Shown here one piece after another: positions 8,681 to 17,775 of a stretch of 37,770 nucleotides of DNA (position 1 is its first letter; the number at the start of each line of letters is the position of its first letter). The translations under genes were made by a program, and so were the position numbers. Below the pieces are notes generated by a model, which did not search any database, had not been told where the DNA came from, and worked only from the letters and a program-made list of their open reading frames with translations. This DNA is from Oxalobacteraceae bacterium (GTDB taxonomy: Bacteria > Pseudomonadota > Gammaproteobacteria > Burkholderiales > Burkholderiaceae_D): assembly GCA_947466695.1 (NCBI GenBank), contig CANIFC010000006.1, positions 1 through 37,770 on the forward strand, given 5' to 3'.

Positions 8681-9486
8681 GCCAGGCTCCTGTGGAGTAA
8701 AACTTCAAGTACAAAACGACTGCCGACATAAGCCATCAGCAAGGCAATAAAGCCGCCGAGCGTAAAACTCAGGACTGTTTTACCGCGCCAGCCTCGCCAT
8801 TGCCGGCCCGCCAGCAAAATCCCAAACAGTGCCCACGACAGCAAGGACAGCAAGGTCTTGTGATCCCATTTGAAGGCGACACCCAACACCTGCTCGGAAA
8901 AAATGACCCCCGACAGGACGGTCAGGCTGAGCAGGACAAAACCTAGCGAGACAAGACGAAACAGTATTTTCTCCATGGTCATTAATGCCGGCAAGCGCTC
9001 AATGGCCGTGTTCAACCAATGTTGATTCTGGTTGTTGCGTATTTTGTGCAGGTGCATGTCCTGCAATACCATGACCAGCGCATGAAATGCGGCGATCGTG
9101 AGCGTACTGTAAGCCAGCAGCGCAACCACGATATGCCAGGGAAACATGACGGTCTTGCCGATCAGCGTGATAGGCAAGCCGGGAAAAAAAATCGGTAGTA
9201 GCGCCATCACGGCCGCATTAGGCAACAGCAATACTTTTAAGCCATCGAGCGAAAAATTTCGGCTCTCCAGCCAATAGACCAAGACCGAAATCCATAGTGC
9301 CGCCGAGAGCATGACCGCAAAGCCGACCCGTAAACCATCGAAGTGGGAGACTGCGAACCATAGCGAGGCGCCATGGACCAGCCAGGCGACAGCGCTCAGG
9401 CCCGATCCTGACAGGCGGCGCTGGCCGGGGATAAACGCGCAGAGCACATATAATGCCGCCGCAAGAAGTGAGAAATAAATTAGCAT
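8677..9486 (-). CDS. ypjD: YpjD-like inner-membrane protein of the cytochrome c assembly family
   Basis: The 269-residue protein has about eight hydrophobic helices. It matches the YpjD/HemX branch of the CcsA/CcmC superfamily (COG4137) in length and in landmarks. These include FPWHIVVALLAYSTLTIAAFHALV, the segment MTMEKILFRLVSLGF, HKTLLSLLSWALFG, and the WRGWRGK...YVGSRFVLEVLLHR ending. Conserved His residues in membrane helices are the likely haem ligands of the wider family, but whether YpjD handles haem is not established. It is the first gene of the leftward run to ampD, and the 400-base gap before valS should hold its promoter. The exact function is unknown. Confidence 0.88.
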   Translation of the reverse strand: MLIYFSLLAAALYVLCAFIPGQRRLSGSGLSAVAWLVHGASLWFAVSHFDGLRVGFAVMLSAALWISVLVYWLESRNFSLDGLKVLLLPNAAVMALLPIFFPGLPITLIGKTVMFPWHIVVALLAYSTLTIAAFHALVMVLQDMHLHKIRNNQNQHWLNTAIERLPALMTMEKILFRLVSLGFVLLSLTVLSGVIFSEQVLGVAFKWDHKTLLSLLSWALFGILLAGRQWRGWRGKTVLSFTLGGFIALLMAYVGSRFVLEVLLHRSLA

Positions 9487-9887
9487 TGTCTAAGTTTACA
9501 CCATGTCTGTCCTCATGTTGCGCCTCTCTGTGCTTGCGGCGGGCGTATCGATAAAAAAAAGGGCCACTTTTTGCGCTATATTCCTTGCAGCTGGTTACCG
9601 CAATAGGGCCTTCAGCGGGCGACGCACCCCATCGCGCTATGCAGGTACAGCGACTGCCTCGCATCAATATGGCAGGGCCCGGGGCCCGGGATCTTCCGGC
9701 GCTTTCTTATTTCTGGCAAGAATTTTTACCCTGTTTTCAGCATTAATCGCGCACCAACAATTACCCGCGTCACGGCCAGAATCGCTGGCGCTGGCACTAT
9801 TTTTATCCGGCGACCGGTTTATTGTGCGTGTCCGGAGGCAAGTGTCCTTTATAATCAATGTTTTAGCCGACAATTAACAAAAAAATC
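9487..9887. promoter_or_regulatory. Divergent intergenic region, ypjD / valS
   Basis: This 401-base gap separates leftward ypjD from rightward valS and must contain both promoters. A TATAAT at 9850-9855 is a good -10 for valS, giving a leader of about 26 bases, but no good -35 lies at the right distance. A GC-rich block (runs of GGGCCC) sits at 9674-9690. A 124-codon open frame on the plus strand (9503-9877) has no recognisable domain and is not called. I see no T-box and no tRNA. Confidence 0.45.
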
Positions 9888-12713
9888 ATGGAATTAGCCA
9901 AGTCTTTTGAGCCCGCCGACATCGAAGCATTCTGGCGCAATGAATGGGAGCAGCGTGGCTACTTCGCCGCCAGCATGGACGAGGCAAAACCATCGTTCAG
10001 CATTCAGCTGCCACCGCCTAATGTCACCGGCACCCTGCATATGGGACATGCCTTCAATCAGACCATCATGGACGGCCTGACGCGCTACTACCGTATGCGC
10101 GGCCATAACACTGCCTGGATTCCGGGTACAGACCACGCCGGCATCGCCACCCAAATCGTGGTCGAACGCCAGCTCGATGCGCAAAAAATTTCGCGCCATG
10201 ATTTAGGCCGTGAAAAATTTGTCGAAAAAGTCTGGGAATGGAAAGAGAAATCGGGCTCCAGCATCACCGGCCAGATGCGCCGCATGGGCGCGTCCGCCGA
10301 CTGGCAGCGCGAATATTTCACCATGGATGCACCCCGTTCCAAAACAGTTACCGAAGTCTTTGTGCGCCTCGTCGAGCAAGGCCTGATCTATCGCGGCAAG
10401 CGGCTGGTCAACTGGGACCCGGTACTGGGCACGGCCGTATCTGACCTCGAAGTGGTCTCGGTAGAAGAAGACGGTTCGATGTGGCATATCCGTTACCCGT
10501 TCACCGATGGCAGCGGCCATCTGACGGTGGCCACCACCCGTCCCGAAACCCTGCTCGGTGACGTGGCCGTCGCGGTGGATCCGACCGATGAGCGCTATGC
10601 CCATCTGGTTGGAAAAACCTTGAAACTGCCACTGACAGAGAGGATCATTCCCGTTATCGCCGATGACTATGTCGATAAAGATTTTGGTACCGGTTGCGTC
10701 AAGATTACGCCGGCGCATGACTTTAACGATTACGCTGTTGGCCAGCGCCACGCACTGGCCTTGATCAGCGTTCTCACGCTCGATGCCAAGATCAACGAAA
10801 ATGCTCCGGCTGCCTATCAGGGTCTCGACCGCTTCATCGCCCGCAAGCAAATCGTGGCCGACCTGGACGCACTGGGATTACTCGATTCGGTCAAGCCGCA
10901 TAAATTGATGGTACCGCGCGGCGACCGCACCAACGTCGTGATCGAACCGATGCTGACCGACCAATGGTTTATGGCGATGAGCAAACCGGCGCCGGAAGGC
11001 ACGTTCTTCCCCGGCAAATCGATCGCTGAAGTGGCACTGGAAAAAGTGGCCAGCGGCGAAGTCAGGTTTGTTCCGGAAAACTGGAGCACGACCTATAACC
11101 AGTGGCTCAGCAATATCCAGGACTGGTGCATCTCGCGTCAATTGTGGTGGGGTCACCAGATTCCGGCATGGTATGGCGACAATGGCGAAATCTATGTCGG
11201 CCGCGATGAAGCCGAAGTTACTGCAAAAGCGGCTGCAGCAGGCTACACAGGCGCTTTGAAACGTGACGAAGATGTGCTCGATACCTGGTTCTCCTCTGCG
11301 CTGGTACCGTTTTCCACCATGGGCTGGCCGGAACAGACGCTGGATATGAAGCTGTTCATGCCCTCCTCGGTGCTGGTGACCGCTTTTGACATTATCTTTT
11401 TCTGGGTCGCGCGCATGGTCATGATGACGGCGCACTTTACCGGCAAAGTGCCGTTTCATACCGTCTACGTGCACGGCCTGGTGCGTGATTCAAGCGGACA
11501 GAAGATGTCCAAGTCCAAAGGCAATACGCTCGACCCGATTGATATCATTGACGGCATCAGTGCCGATGATCTGGCCGCCAAGCGCACCCTGGGCCTGATG
11601 AATCCCAAGCAGGCGTCCAGTATCGAAAAAGCGACCCGCAAGGAATTTGCCGACGGCATCCCCGCCTATGGTACCGATGCACTGCGTTTTACCATGGCGA
11701 GCTATGCCTCACTGGGACGCAACATCAATTTTGATATGGGACGCTGTGAAGGCTATCGTAATTTCTGTAATAAATTATGGAATGCAACCCGCTTTGTGCT
11801 GATGAATACGCAAGACAAGGATTGCGGTTTTGCCGCTGGCGTGACCGATGCCGAGCTCGATTATTCTCAGGCGGATAAATGGATCATCTCGACGTTGCAG
11901 CGTACCGAACTGGAACTGGAAAAAGGCTTCAGCGACTACCGCTTCGACAATATTGCCTCAGGCATCTATAAATTTGTCTGGGATGAATATTGCGACTGGT
12001 ATCTGGAAGTGGCCAAGGTACAGGTACAACACGGCAGCGAAGCGCAGCAACGCGCCACCCGCCGCACTTTGCTGCGCGTACTTGAGGCTATTTTGCGACT
12101 GGCCCATCCGGTGATCCCGTTTATCACGGAAGCCTTGTGGCAAACCGTCGCACCGCTGGCCGGAAAAACACTCCAGCCTGCGGGCGACTCCATCATGCTG
12201 CAAGCCTATCCGATATGTAATCCGGACAATCTTGACCTGGCTGCAGAAGAATGGATGACCGGCCTCAAGGCGATGACGGATGCCTGTCGCAACCTGCGTG
12301 GTGAAATGCAATTATCACCCGCAGTGCGCGTACCACTGTTGCTGCAAGCGGCCAATGCTGCTGACAAGCTGCGCATGCATTCTTTTGCGCCATATTTACA
12401 GGCACTGGCCAAGCTCTCGGAAGTGCAGGTAATCGATAATTTACCCGATTCCCCGGCACCGGTCTCAATCGTTGGGGAGACCAAGCTGATGCTGCAAGTA
12501 GAAATTGATGTTGCAGCCGAGCGCGAACGCCTGTCAAAAGAAATGGCGCGACTGGAAGCGGAAATCGCCAAGGCGCAGGCCAAACTAGGCAATGAAAGCT
12601 TTGTCGCGCGTGCGCCAGCGCAAGTGGTGGCGCAAGAGCAGGAAAGAATGGCCAATTTCTCCGCCACGCTGGAAAAGTTGCGCGAGCAGTTTGGTAAATT
12701 ACCAGTCGCCTAG
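9888..12713 (+). CDS. valS: Valyl-tRNA synthetase
   Basis: This cytoplasmic class I enzyme charges tRNA-Val with valine. The 941 residues show the full ValS order. The Rossmann fold carries the HIGH-like HMGH at 51-54 (preceded by PPPNVTGTL), and the CP1 editing domain that clears mischarged threonine lies at about 190-330. Next come [16 protein letters not shown] and the KMSKS loop at 539-543, the anticodon-binding helical domain, and a C-terminal coiled coil (about 875-935; [22 protein letters not shown]). The ATG at 9888 follows an A-rich leader without a clear Shine-Dalgarno sequence. The gene stands alone and ends before a strong terminator at 12796-12840. Confidence 0.98.
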   Translation: MELAKSFEPADIEAFWRNEWEQRGYFAASMDEAKPSFSIQLPPPNVTGTLHMGHAFNQTIMDGLTRYYRMRGHNTAWIPGTDHAGIATQIVVERQLDAQKISRHDLGREKFVEKVWEWKEKSGSSITGQMRRMGASADWQREYFTMDAPRSKTVTEVFVRLVEQGLIYRGKRLVNWDPVLGTAVSDLEVVSVEEDGSMWHIRYPFTDGSGHLTVATTRPETLLGDVAVAVDPTDERYAHLVGKTLKLPLTERIIPVIADDYVDKDFGTGCVKITPAHDFNDYAVGQRHALALISVLTLDAKINENAPAAYQGLDRFIARKQIVADLDALGLLDSVKPHKLMVPRGDRTNVVIEPMLTDQWFMAMSKPAPEGTFFPGKSIAEVALEKVASGEVRFVPENWSTTYNQWLSNIQDWCISRQLWWGHQIPAWYGDNGEIYVGRDEAEVTAKAAAAGYTGALKRDEDVLDTWFSSALVPFSTMGWPEQTLDMKLFMPSSVLVTAFDIIFFWVARMVMMTAHFTGKVPFHTVYVHGLVRDSSGQKMSKSKGNTLDPIDIIDGISADDLAAKRTLGLMNPKQASSIEKATRKEFADGIPAYGTDALRFTMASYASLGRNINFDMGRCEGYRNFCNKLWNATRFVLMNTQDKDCGFAAGVTDAELDYSQADKWIISTLQRTELELEKGFSDYRFDNIASGIYKFVWDEYCDWYLEVAKVQVQHGSEAQQRATRRTLLRVLEAILRLAHPVIPFITEALWQTVAPLAGKTLQPAGDSIMLQAYPICNPDNLDLAAEEWMTGLKAMTDACRNLRGEMQLSPAVRVPLLLQAANAADKLRMHSFAPYLQALAKLSEVQVIDNLPDSPAPVSIVGETKLMLQVEIDVAAERERLSKEMARLEAEIAKAQAKLGNESFVARAPAQVVAQEQERMANFSATLEKLREQFGKLPVA

Positions 12714-12730
12714 CGTTGCCACGAACAACG

Positions 12731-12750
12731 GGAGCAAACTAGTTCGCTCC
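12731..12750. repeat. Near-perfect 20-bp palindrome after valS
   Basis: GGAGCAAACT (12731-12740) and AGTTCGCTCC (12741-12750) are complementary except for one G-T position, so the site is a continuous palindrome starting 18 bases after the valS stop. No T-run follows. It could be a protein-binding site or an mRNA 3' hairpin upstream of the real terminator. Confidence 0.6.
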
Positions 12751-12795
12751 GGTTAGCCGCCAGAACGAGGCTCGCACACTTGATGTGCTCAATAG

Positions 12796-12840
12796 AAAAT
12801 CCTGTTTTCAAAAATAATTTTTTGAAGCAGGATTTTTTTA
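12796..12840 (+). terminator. Intrinsic terminator of valS
   Basis: AAAATCCTG (12796-12804) pairs with CAGGATTTT (12828-12836); an inner AT-rich stem (TCAAAAA/TTTTTTGA) closes around TAA. A run of seven T residues ends the plus-strand side. Confidence 0.9.
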
Positions 12841-12954
12841 TAGCCGCCTCGGTTCACCCGGTTTAAAGTGAAGACTCTAAAAATTGTGTATATCCCGGTA
12901 ATCGCTACCAGTACAATTAATTGGCAATTTAAAAACTTAAATAATCGAGACACG

Positions 12955-13443
12955 ATGAAAAAATTGACTGATATTCCCACCAGAGCGCCGGCCACAAGTC
13001 GCGTCGCGCTCATTGTCCTGGCAACACTCGTTAATCTTTCTTTCGCATGCGTCGCGAGCGCCCAGGAAAGTCCGGCAGGCCTGTGGAAAAGTCTGGATGA
13101 TAAAACCGGCAAAGCCAGGTCACTCATCCGCATTACCGAAACAGCAGGCGAGTTGCAGGGGAAAATTGAGAAACTGTTTCCCGCGCCAGACACTGAGCAG
13201 AATCCAAAATGCGACAAATGCGAAGGCACCAATAAAGATCAGCCCGTTCTTGGCATGACTATCTTGTCGGGCTTAAAAAAAACCGGTGACGAATACAGCG
13301 GCGGAAAAATTCTTGATCCCGAGAACGGTAAAACCTACAGCAGCAAACTCAAGCTGAGCGACAATAACAAAACACTTACTGTGCGCGGTTATGTCGGCGT
13401 ACCGATGTTTGGCCGCTCACAGACATGGATACGCGAGCAATAG
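12955..13443 (+). CDS. Secreted DUF2147 protein
   Basis: The 162-residue protein begins with an export signal: MKKLTDIPTR, then a hydrophobic stretch (VALIVLATLVNLSFACVASA) with probable cleavage at ASA|QE near residue 37. The mature part matches DUF2147 (PF09917), with GLWKSLDDKTGKARSLIRI near its start and ILDPENGKTYSSKLKLSDNNKTLTVRGYVG...GRSQTWIR at its end. A Cys-X2-Cys pair (KCDKCEG) lies in the middle. DUF2147 proteins are small periplasmic or secreted beta-rich proteins of unknown function. I chose the ATG at 12955 because the 29-residue upstream extension would precede and spoil the signal peptide. It is probably monocistronic, with a terminator on each side. Confidence 0.88.
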   Translation: MKKLTDIPTRAPATSRVALIVLATLVNLSFACVASAQESPAGLWKSLDDKTGKARSLIRITETAGELQGKIEKLFPAPDTEQNPKCDKCEGTNKDQPVLGMTILSGLKKTGDEYSGGKILDPENGKTYSSKLKLSDNNKTLTVRGYVGVPMFGRSQTWIREQ

Positions 13444-13465
13444 AACAGCTGATCCTGTTATTTTT
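13444..13465 (+). terminator. Weak candidate terminator after the DUF2147 gene
   Basis: AACAG (13444-13448) and CTGTT (13455-13459) form a 5-bp stem around a 6-base loop, followed by ATTTTT. It begins directly at the stop codon of the DUF2147 gene. The short stem makes this tentative. Confidence 0.35.
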
Positions 13466-13566
13466 CGGCTGCTATCTGACATTGACTTGATTCAGGTCAT
13501 CACCGTCGGTTCGCATGCGGGTAGGATGGGGTATGAAGTTATTTTTCTTATCAATCAGGAGTCCAC

Positions 13567-13815
13567 ATGCAAGTTGAATCTCATCCATTATCCGTAGAAT
13601 TTCCAGAATTTAAAGAAACAATTCACGCCTTAAAGCTCAATGACGCGCATTTTTCCAAGCTGTTCGATGAGTACGATGACACCGACAAGGCCATCAACCG
13701 CGCTGAAAACGGTATCGACCTGCTCGGTGACGCCGCCCTCGAAAGTTTGAAAAAAGTGCGTATCTCGCTCAAGGATCAGCTCTTTCAAATGATGCAGGCA
13801 GCCGCGAGCGCGTAA
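13567..13815 (+). CDS. YdcH-like DUF465 protein
   Basis: The 82-residue protein is almost entirely helical and matches the YdcH/DUF465 family (PF04325). The family core is visible as FPEFKETIHALKLNDAHFSKLFDEYDDTDKAINRAE, followed by a second helix rich in Lys/Leu (LKKVRISLKDQLFQMMQ), which together predict a helical hairpin. The function is unknown. An AGGAG Shine-Dalgarno lies seven bases before the ATG. The gene is probably a single transcription unit, closed by a hairpin and terminator at 13837-13892. Confidence 0.9.
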   Translation: MQVESHPLSVEFPEFKETIHALKLNDAHFSKLFDEYDDTDKAINRAENGIDLLGDAALESLKKVRISLKDQLFQMMQAAASA

Positions 13816-13836
13816 TTAACGCCAGCAACGATGATG

Positions 13837-13856
13837 CAACAGTTGTGTAACTGTTG
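13837..13856. repeat. 8-bp hairpin just before the shared terminator
   Basis: CAACAGTT (13837-13844) and AACTGTTG (13849-13856) form a perfect stem with a GTGT loop, five bases before the terminator at 13862. It has no T-run of its own. Confidence 0.65.
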
Positions 13857-13861
13857 TGTAG

Positions 13862-13892
13862 AAAAAACGGACAACCTGCTGTCCGTTTTTTT
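13862..13892. terminator. Bidirectional terminator between convergent genes
   Basis: AAAAAACGGACA (13862-13873) pairs perfectly with TGTCCGTTTTTT (13880-13891) around a 6-base loop, with A-runs and T-runs outside the G+C core so it works in both directions. The stop codon of the leftward DUF3025 gene (13891-13893) lies at the edge of the stem. Confidence 0.92.
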
Positions 13893-14691
13893 ATTTGCAG
13901 CGCCTGGCCCGGAAGACGCTGGTATCGCCATAGAACTGCGCGTCTTGTTGCGGCCACCAGCCGGGTATCCCCAGCACGGGCAGCGGCGTGTAGTCGGCAG
14001 TGGTGAGATTATGCGTCAGCAGTTGAGTGGCAACCTGCTGATCGAGCCAGATTCTGCGCGCATCCCGCTCCATCTGAAAGAAGCTGGCATCAGCCCACAC
14101 CACCCAGGCGTGTGCGGTGATGGCCTTGTAAGGTCTGACCAGCTTTTCCATCAAGGCGTGACCGAAGCTCCAGACCTCTGCCTGTGTTCCGAACAATTCC
14201 GCCTGGTCGACGAAAGCCGCTTGCCACTGGTGCTGGCGCAAATCTTCCAGCAGGCCATGTCCGGCAGCGCTCTCTTCAAGGACTAAAATCGCGGCATTTT
14301 CATCAAAAATCGTCGCGGCATCGCGTGCCGGCCCACGCGATTTCCCTATGCCCAGAGTGGCGATCTGGGCTGACTGCATCGCATTGAGCTGGCGTTTTAT
14401 ACGCGGAAACGTCAGCCATACCAGAGCATTGAAGAAATCATGCAGGTTTTCACGGGTCGGCACTTTGCCAGTCGCACTAATATGCGCTTCGTAGGCCGCG
14501 CCCTCCGGCAATTGTGCCTGCGGGATAAACTGCAGCGCCAGTTCACGGTGATTGCACATCGCGGTTTGTACGGCACGGGCATTGAGGTGCGCGCGCCAGT
14601 CAGGCGCCGCAATGAGCTTGCCAGCCTCTGGCCGGACAGCGGCAAACCAGGCTTGCGACCAGTCGATACCATCGAAAAATTGCGTTGGCAT
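13891..14691 (-). CDS. DUF3025 protein
   Basis: The 266-residue soluble protein matches DUF3025 (PF11227). Characteristic segments are PTRENLHDFFNALVWLTFPRIKRQLNAMQ (about 97-125), RDAATIFDENAAIL (about 143-156) and FGHALMEKLVRPYKAITAHAW (about 195-215). It has no signal peptide or membrane helix. The family has no established function. It starts five bases after the pyrC stop on the same strand, so the two form an operon. The pairing with pyrC does not by itself show a role in pyrimidine metabolism. Confidence 0.9.
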   Translation of the reverse strand: MPTQFFDGIDWSQAWFAAVRPEAGKLIAAPDWRAHLNARAVQTAMCNHRELALQFIPQAQLPEGAAYEAHISATGKVPTRENLHDFFNALVWLTFPRIKRQLNAMQSAQIATLGIGKSRGPARDAATIFDENAAILVLEESAAGHGLLEDLRQHQWQAAFVDQAELFGTQAEVWSFGHALMEKLVRPYKAITAHAWVVWADASFFQMERDARRIWLDQQVATQLLTHNLTTADYTPLPVLGIPGWWPQQDAQFYGDTSVFRARRCK

Positions 14692-14696
14692 AGACG

Positions 14697-15758
14697 TTAT
14701 TGCGCCAGCATTTTCCAGCTGATGGTTTCGCCACTGTTTAACGGGACCAGGCTGGAATCGAGGAAAGGCAATTCATCAGGTAACGTCCACTCCTCACGTT
14801 GCAGGGTAATCGTGCCGGTATTCCGTGGCAGATTGTAAAAAGCCGGGCCATTGAAGCTGGCAAAAGCTTCAAGCTGATCCAGGGCGCCAGCCTGATCAAA
14901 GGCCTGCGTATACAATTCCATCGCGTGCAGTGCGGTATAGCAGCCGGCACAGCCACAGGCATTTTCCTTGACGCCCTTGGCATGCGGTGCAGAATCGGTA
15001 CCGAGAAAAAACCGCGCACTACCGGACGTGGCGGCCTGCAGCAACGCCAGCCGGTGTGACTCCCGTTTCAATACGGGCAGGCAATAGTAGTGCGGACGAA
15101 TCCCGCCTTTAAAAATCTCGTTGCGGTTATACAGCAAATGGTGGGCGGTGATGGTCGCGGCAATCGGGCCGGGCGCCTGCGCCACATAGGCTGCCGCTTC
15201 GCTGGTGGTGATGTGTTCGAACACGACCTTGAGCTCAGGCATATCGTGGCGCAAGGGTTGCAGTACACGCTCGATAAAAACCGCCTCACGGTCGAACAGA
15301 TCAATGTCCGGATCGGTCACTTCACCATGCACCAGAAACGGCAGGCCGACTTGCTGCATCATTTCCAGTGTCTTGTAGCAGTGTTTCAGATCAGTGACGC
15401 CGGCATCGGAATTGGTCGTCGCCCCGGCCGGGTACAATTTGACAGCGTGTACAAAACCGCTGTCCCTGGCGCGCCGGATCTCGTCTGGCGGCGTGTTATC
15501 GGTCAGGTACAAGGTCATCAAGGGTTCAAAGTGCATGCCCGGCGGCAGCGCTGCCAGGATACGCTCGCGGTAAGCGCGCGCCTGGGCGGTTGTCGTGACT
15601 GGCGGCTTGAGATTGGGCATCACAATGGCGCGGGCAAACTGCGCTGCCGTGTGGGGCAATACACTGGCGAGAGCCGCACCATCACGCAGGTGCAGATGCC
15701 AGTCGTCCGGGCGGGTGATGCTGATTTGTTGAATCAGGGATGAGGCAGAAGTGGTCAT
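14697..15758 (-). CDS. pyrC: Dihydroorotase (class II, homodimeric)
   Basis: This enzyme cyclises N-carbamoyl-L-aspartate to dihydroorotate in pyrimidine synthesis. The 353-residue length fits the E. coli PyrC type. The binuclear zinc site is complete: His21 and His23 with Arg25 ([10 protein letters not shown]), the lysine to be carboxylated at 107 (VKLYPAG), His144 (LVHGEV), His182 (FEHITT) and the catalytic Asp255 ([11 protein letters not shown]). The [15 protein letters not shown] segment after [13 protein letters not shown] is also typical. The start is the ATG at 15756-15758. A small hairpin (ACCTTC/GAAGGT at 15791-15808) lies just upstream, near a TAAAAT -10 candidate. Confidence 0.97.
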   Translation of the reverse strand: MTTSASSLIQQISITRPDDWHLHLRDGAALASVLPHTAAQFARAIVMPNLKPPVTTTAQARAYRERILAALPPGMHFEPLMTLYLTDNTPPDEIRRARDSGFVHAVKLYPAGATTNSDAGVTDLKHCYKTLEMMQQVGLPFLVHGEVTDPDIDLFDREAVFIERVLQPLRHDMPELKVVFEHITTSEAAAYVAQAPGPIAATITAHHLLYNRNEIFKGGIRPHYYCLPVLKRESHRLALLQAATSGSARFFLGTDSAPHAKGVKENACGCAGCYTALHAMELYTQAFDQAGALDQLEAFASFNGPAFYNLPRNTGTITLQREEWTLPDELPFLDSSLVPLNSGETISWKMLAQ

Positions 15759-15886
15759 GACAGCTCGCGGTAACAGGATGGCCGTATTTTACCTTCTTCG
15801 TTGAAGGTACAGAAAGGCAGATCGCTGCCAACCCGCCATATTTTCACTGATCATCAGGAAATCGATGAAAATCAACCGGAAGTTTG

Positions 15887-15957
15887 GATGGTATCGGTAA
15901 GCGCTCCATCATTAAATAATGCTAAAAATCAGTAGAGCGATACCATCGGCGTTTTTT
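15887..15957. repeat. Long inverted repeat with nested stem and T-run
   Basis: GATGGTATCG (15887-15896) is perfectly repeated in inverse as CGATACCATC (15938-15947). The 41-base interior holds a second small palindrome (CATTA/TAATG, 15909-15920). A run of seven T residues (15952-15958) follows four bases after the right arm on the plus strand. Both flanking genes (pyrC, chemoreceptor) run leftward, so the plus-strand terminator-like shape does not serve a visible gene. Confidence 0.7.
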
Positions 15958-16013
15958 TCCGTTCGGTAACCTCATGTGCATCAAGAACCGGCTCACCGCA
16001 AGAACGTTTCAGC

Positions 16014-17687
16014 TCAGCTGATTCTTCGCGTTGCTGGTTTTACACCTGGTCGATGGCCTTGTGCTGCCGCATTACTGACATTACCGACCCTCTGCGAGAT
16101 AGCCGCTGTGTTATCCGGGCGCACAGTATCTGTCATTAGCGTAAAAACACTCACCGTGTCAGCCAGTGCCATGGCTTGCTCTTCCATGCTTTCCGCTGCC
16201 GCTGCCGCCTGCTCAACCAGAGCCGCATTTTTCTGCGTCATCTCGTCCATCTGGGAAATAGCTGCATTCACCCGAGAGATACCACTGCTCTGTTCCTGGC
16301 TTGCCGCCGTAATGGCAATCATGATTTCAGCAACTTGCTGCACGCTGGTCACTATTTCTCCCATCGTCTTACCCGCTTGATCAACCAGGTGACTGCCTTG
16401 CTCTACCTTGTCGACAGAGTCCCCGATCAACGTTTTTATTTCCTTGGCGGCACTGGCGCTACGCTGGGCAAGGTTACGCACCTCGGAGGCAACGACGGCA
16501 AAACCACGGCCCTGCTCGCCCGCCCTGGCCGCCTCGACGGCCGCATTGAGCGCAAGAATATTGGTTTGGAAGGCAATGCCATCAATCACGCCAATGATGT
16601 CATTGATTTTGCGTGAACTATCCCTGATTTCTCCCATCGTAGCAACGACTTGCCCGACCACGGCGCCACCTTTCACGGCCACTCCGGTAGTCGACACCAC
16701 CAGCTGGTTTGCCTGCCCGGCATTTTCAGCATTACGCCTCACCGTGGCAGTGAGCTCTTGCATGGAAGCGGCAGTCTGCTGCAGTGAGCTCGCTTGTGAT
16801 TCAGTCCGGTTAGACAGATCCAGATTACCCGCAGCCATCTCACGCGAAGCCAGCGTAATGGTCGTGGTTCCCCGTTTTATTTTGGTCACGGTGTCAAGTA
16901 AATTGTCTTGCATACGTTTTAGCGACTGCAGCAAGGCACCAATTTCATCGCGTGCGGCCACTGTATTAACATCCATCTCAAACGTCAGGTCGCCATTGGC
17001 AATGCGGTCTGCCGCGATGCTGGCATGATGAATAGGACCGGAAATGGAGCGCGTAATGAACAAGGCGGCCAATGTGCCCAAGGCCAAGATTGACAGGCCG
17101 ATGGCCAGCATGACCGCCATCGTATTAGTATGCTTTTTCTGTGACTCGTCGTACGACAACGTCACTGCCTCATGCTGCTGCTGTGCCAATTCGGCTAATG
17201 ACGTCATCCATTTTTCATGTGGCAGATTAAAGTCTGATTGCAAAAACGAGGCCGCATCAAAATAATTTCCTGCGACCACAAAATCCTTGATCTTGGCGAT
17301 GACGACAGCAAGTGCCTGCTGCTGCCGGGTGGCATTATTGAGCGTATCGAGCCCCGGTCCGCCAGCGACTAGTGCCCTGATCAGACGCTCCGACTTATCG
17401 TATGCGTGCAGCGTTTGTGTCAGCGTCTTTATTTCACGCTCCGCCTCGGCCGCATCAGTCGGCGCCGTCATTTTGCGCAAGATCAGCGCCAGCGCCCTGC
17501 CTTGTGCATTCATTTCGGTTGCTGCGTCCAGACTGGCCACCTTGTTATTCACGATGTAATCCGCCGAGTTTTGTAACTGATTCATCCCGAACAGCCCCAT
17601 GACCAACAACGCCGTGGCGAACAGCAGTACCAGCGCGAAACCCAATGCAAGGCGAGTGCCAATTTTAAAATCAGAAAGCCAGTTCAT
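16014..17687 (-). CDS. Methyl-accepting chemotaxis protein
   Basis: This is an inner-membrane chemoreceptor signalling through CheA/CheW. The 557 residues read in order: a short cytoplasmic start, TM1 (about 12-34), a periplasmic four-helix-bundle sensor of about 150 residues, TM2 (about 190-212), a HAMP domain (about 213-265), and the long signalling coiled coil. Its hairpin tip is IDGIAFQTNILALNAAVEAARAGEQGRGFAVVASEVRNLA (about 385-425), as in Tar/Tsr-type receptors. It lacks a C-terminal NWETF-like pentapeptide for CheR/CheB tethering and ends in a basic tail. It lies directly downstream of the gltIJKL transporter genes on the same strand, behind a terminator, which suggests an amino acid ligand; that is inference. 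Confidence 0.94.
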   Translation of the reverse strand: MNWLSDFKIGTRLALGFALVLLFATALLVMGLFGMNQLQNSADYIVNNKVASLDAATEMNAQGRALALILRKMTAPTDAAEAEREIKTLTQTLHAYDKSERLIRALVAGGPGLDTLNNATRQQQALAVVIAKIKDFVVAGNYFDAASFLQSDFNLPHEKWMTSLAELAQQQHEAVTLSYDESQKKHTNTMAVMLAIGLSILALGTLAALFITRSISGPIHHASIAADRIANGDLTFEMDVNTVAARDEIGALLQSLKRMQDNLLDTVTKIKRGTTTITLASREMAAGNLDLSNRTESQASSLQQTAASMQELTATVRRNAENAGQANQLVVSTTGVAVKGGAVVGQVVATMGEIRDSSRKINDIIGVIDGIAFQTNILALNAAVEAARAGEQGRGFAVVASEVRNLAQRSASAAKEIKTLIGDSVDKVEQGSHLVDQAGKTMGEIVTSVQQVAEIMIAITAASQEQSSGISRVNAAISQMDEMTQKNAALVEQAAAAAESMEEQAMALADTVSVFTLMTDTVRPDNTAAISQRVGNVSNAAAQGHRPGVKPATRRIS

Positions 17688-17720
17688 AGCGAGTCCCGGT
17701 TGTTAGTGGTGTGGGAAATA

Positions 17721-17762
17721 AAAAATGCCAGGCACTCCGTATTGAGCGGACGTGTCTGGCAT
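17721..17762 (-). terminator. Intrinsic terminator of the glt operon
   Basis: Read leftward, ATGCCAGACAC (17752-17762) pairs with GTGCCTGGCAT (17725-17735), an 11-bp stem with one G-T pair, followed by TTTTTATTT. It lies 14 bases after the gltL stop. Confidence 0.9.
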
Positions 17763-17775
17763 CAACATTTTTGCT

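Noticed and set aside
9590-9720. Possible 4.5S (SRP) RNA because of GC-rich stem-like sequence
   Set aside because: The conserved SRP RNA loop core (GGAAGGAAGCAG-like) is absent on both strands.
9503-9877. 124-codon open frame in the ypjD-valS gap
   Set aside because: Low-complexity Arg/Ser/Ala-rich translation, no domain, and it would occupy both divergent promoters; best seen as chance.
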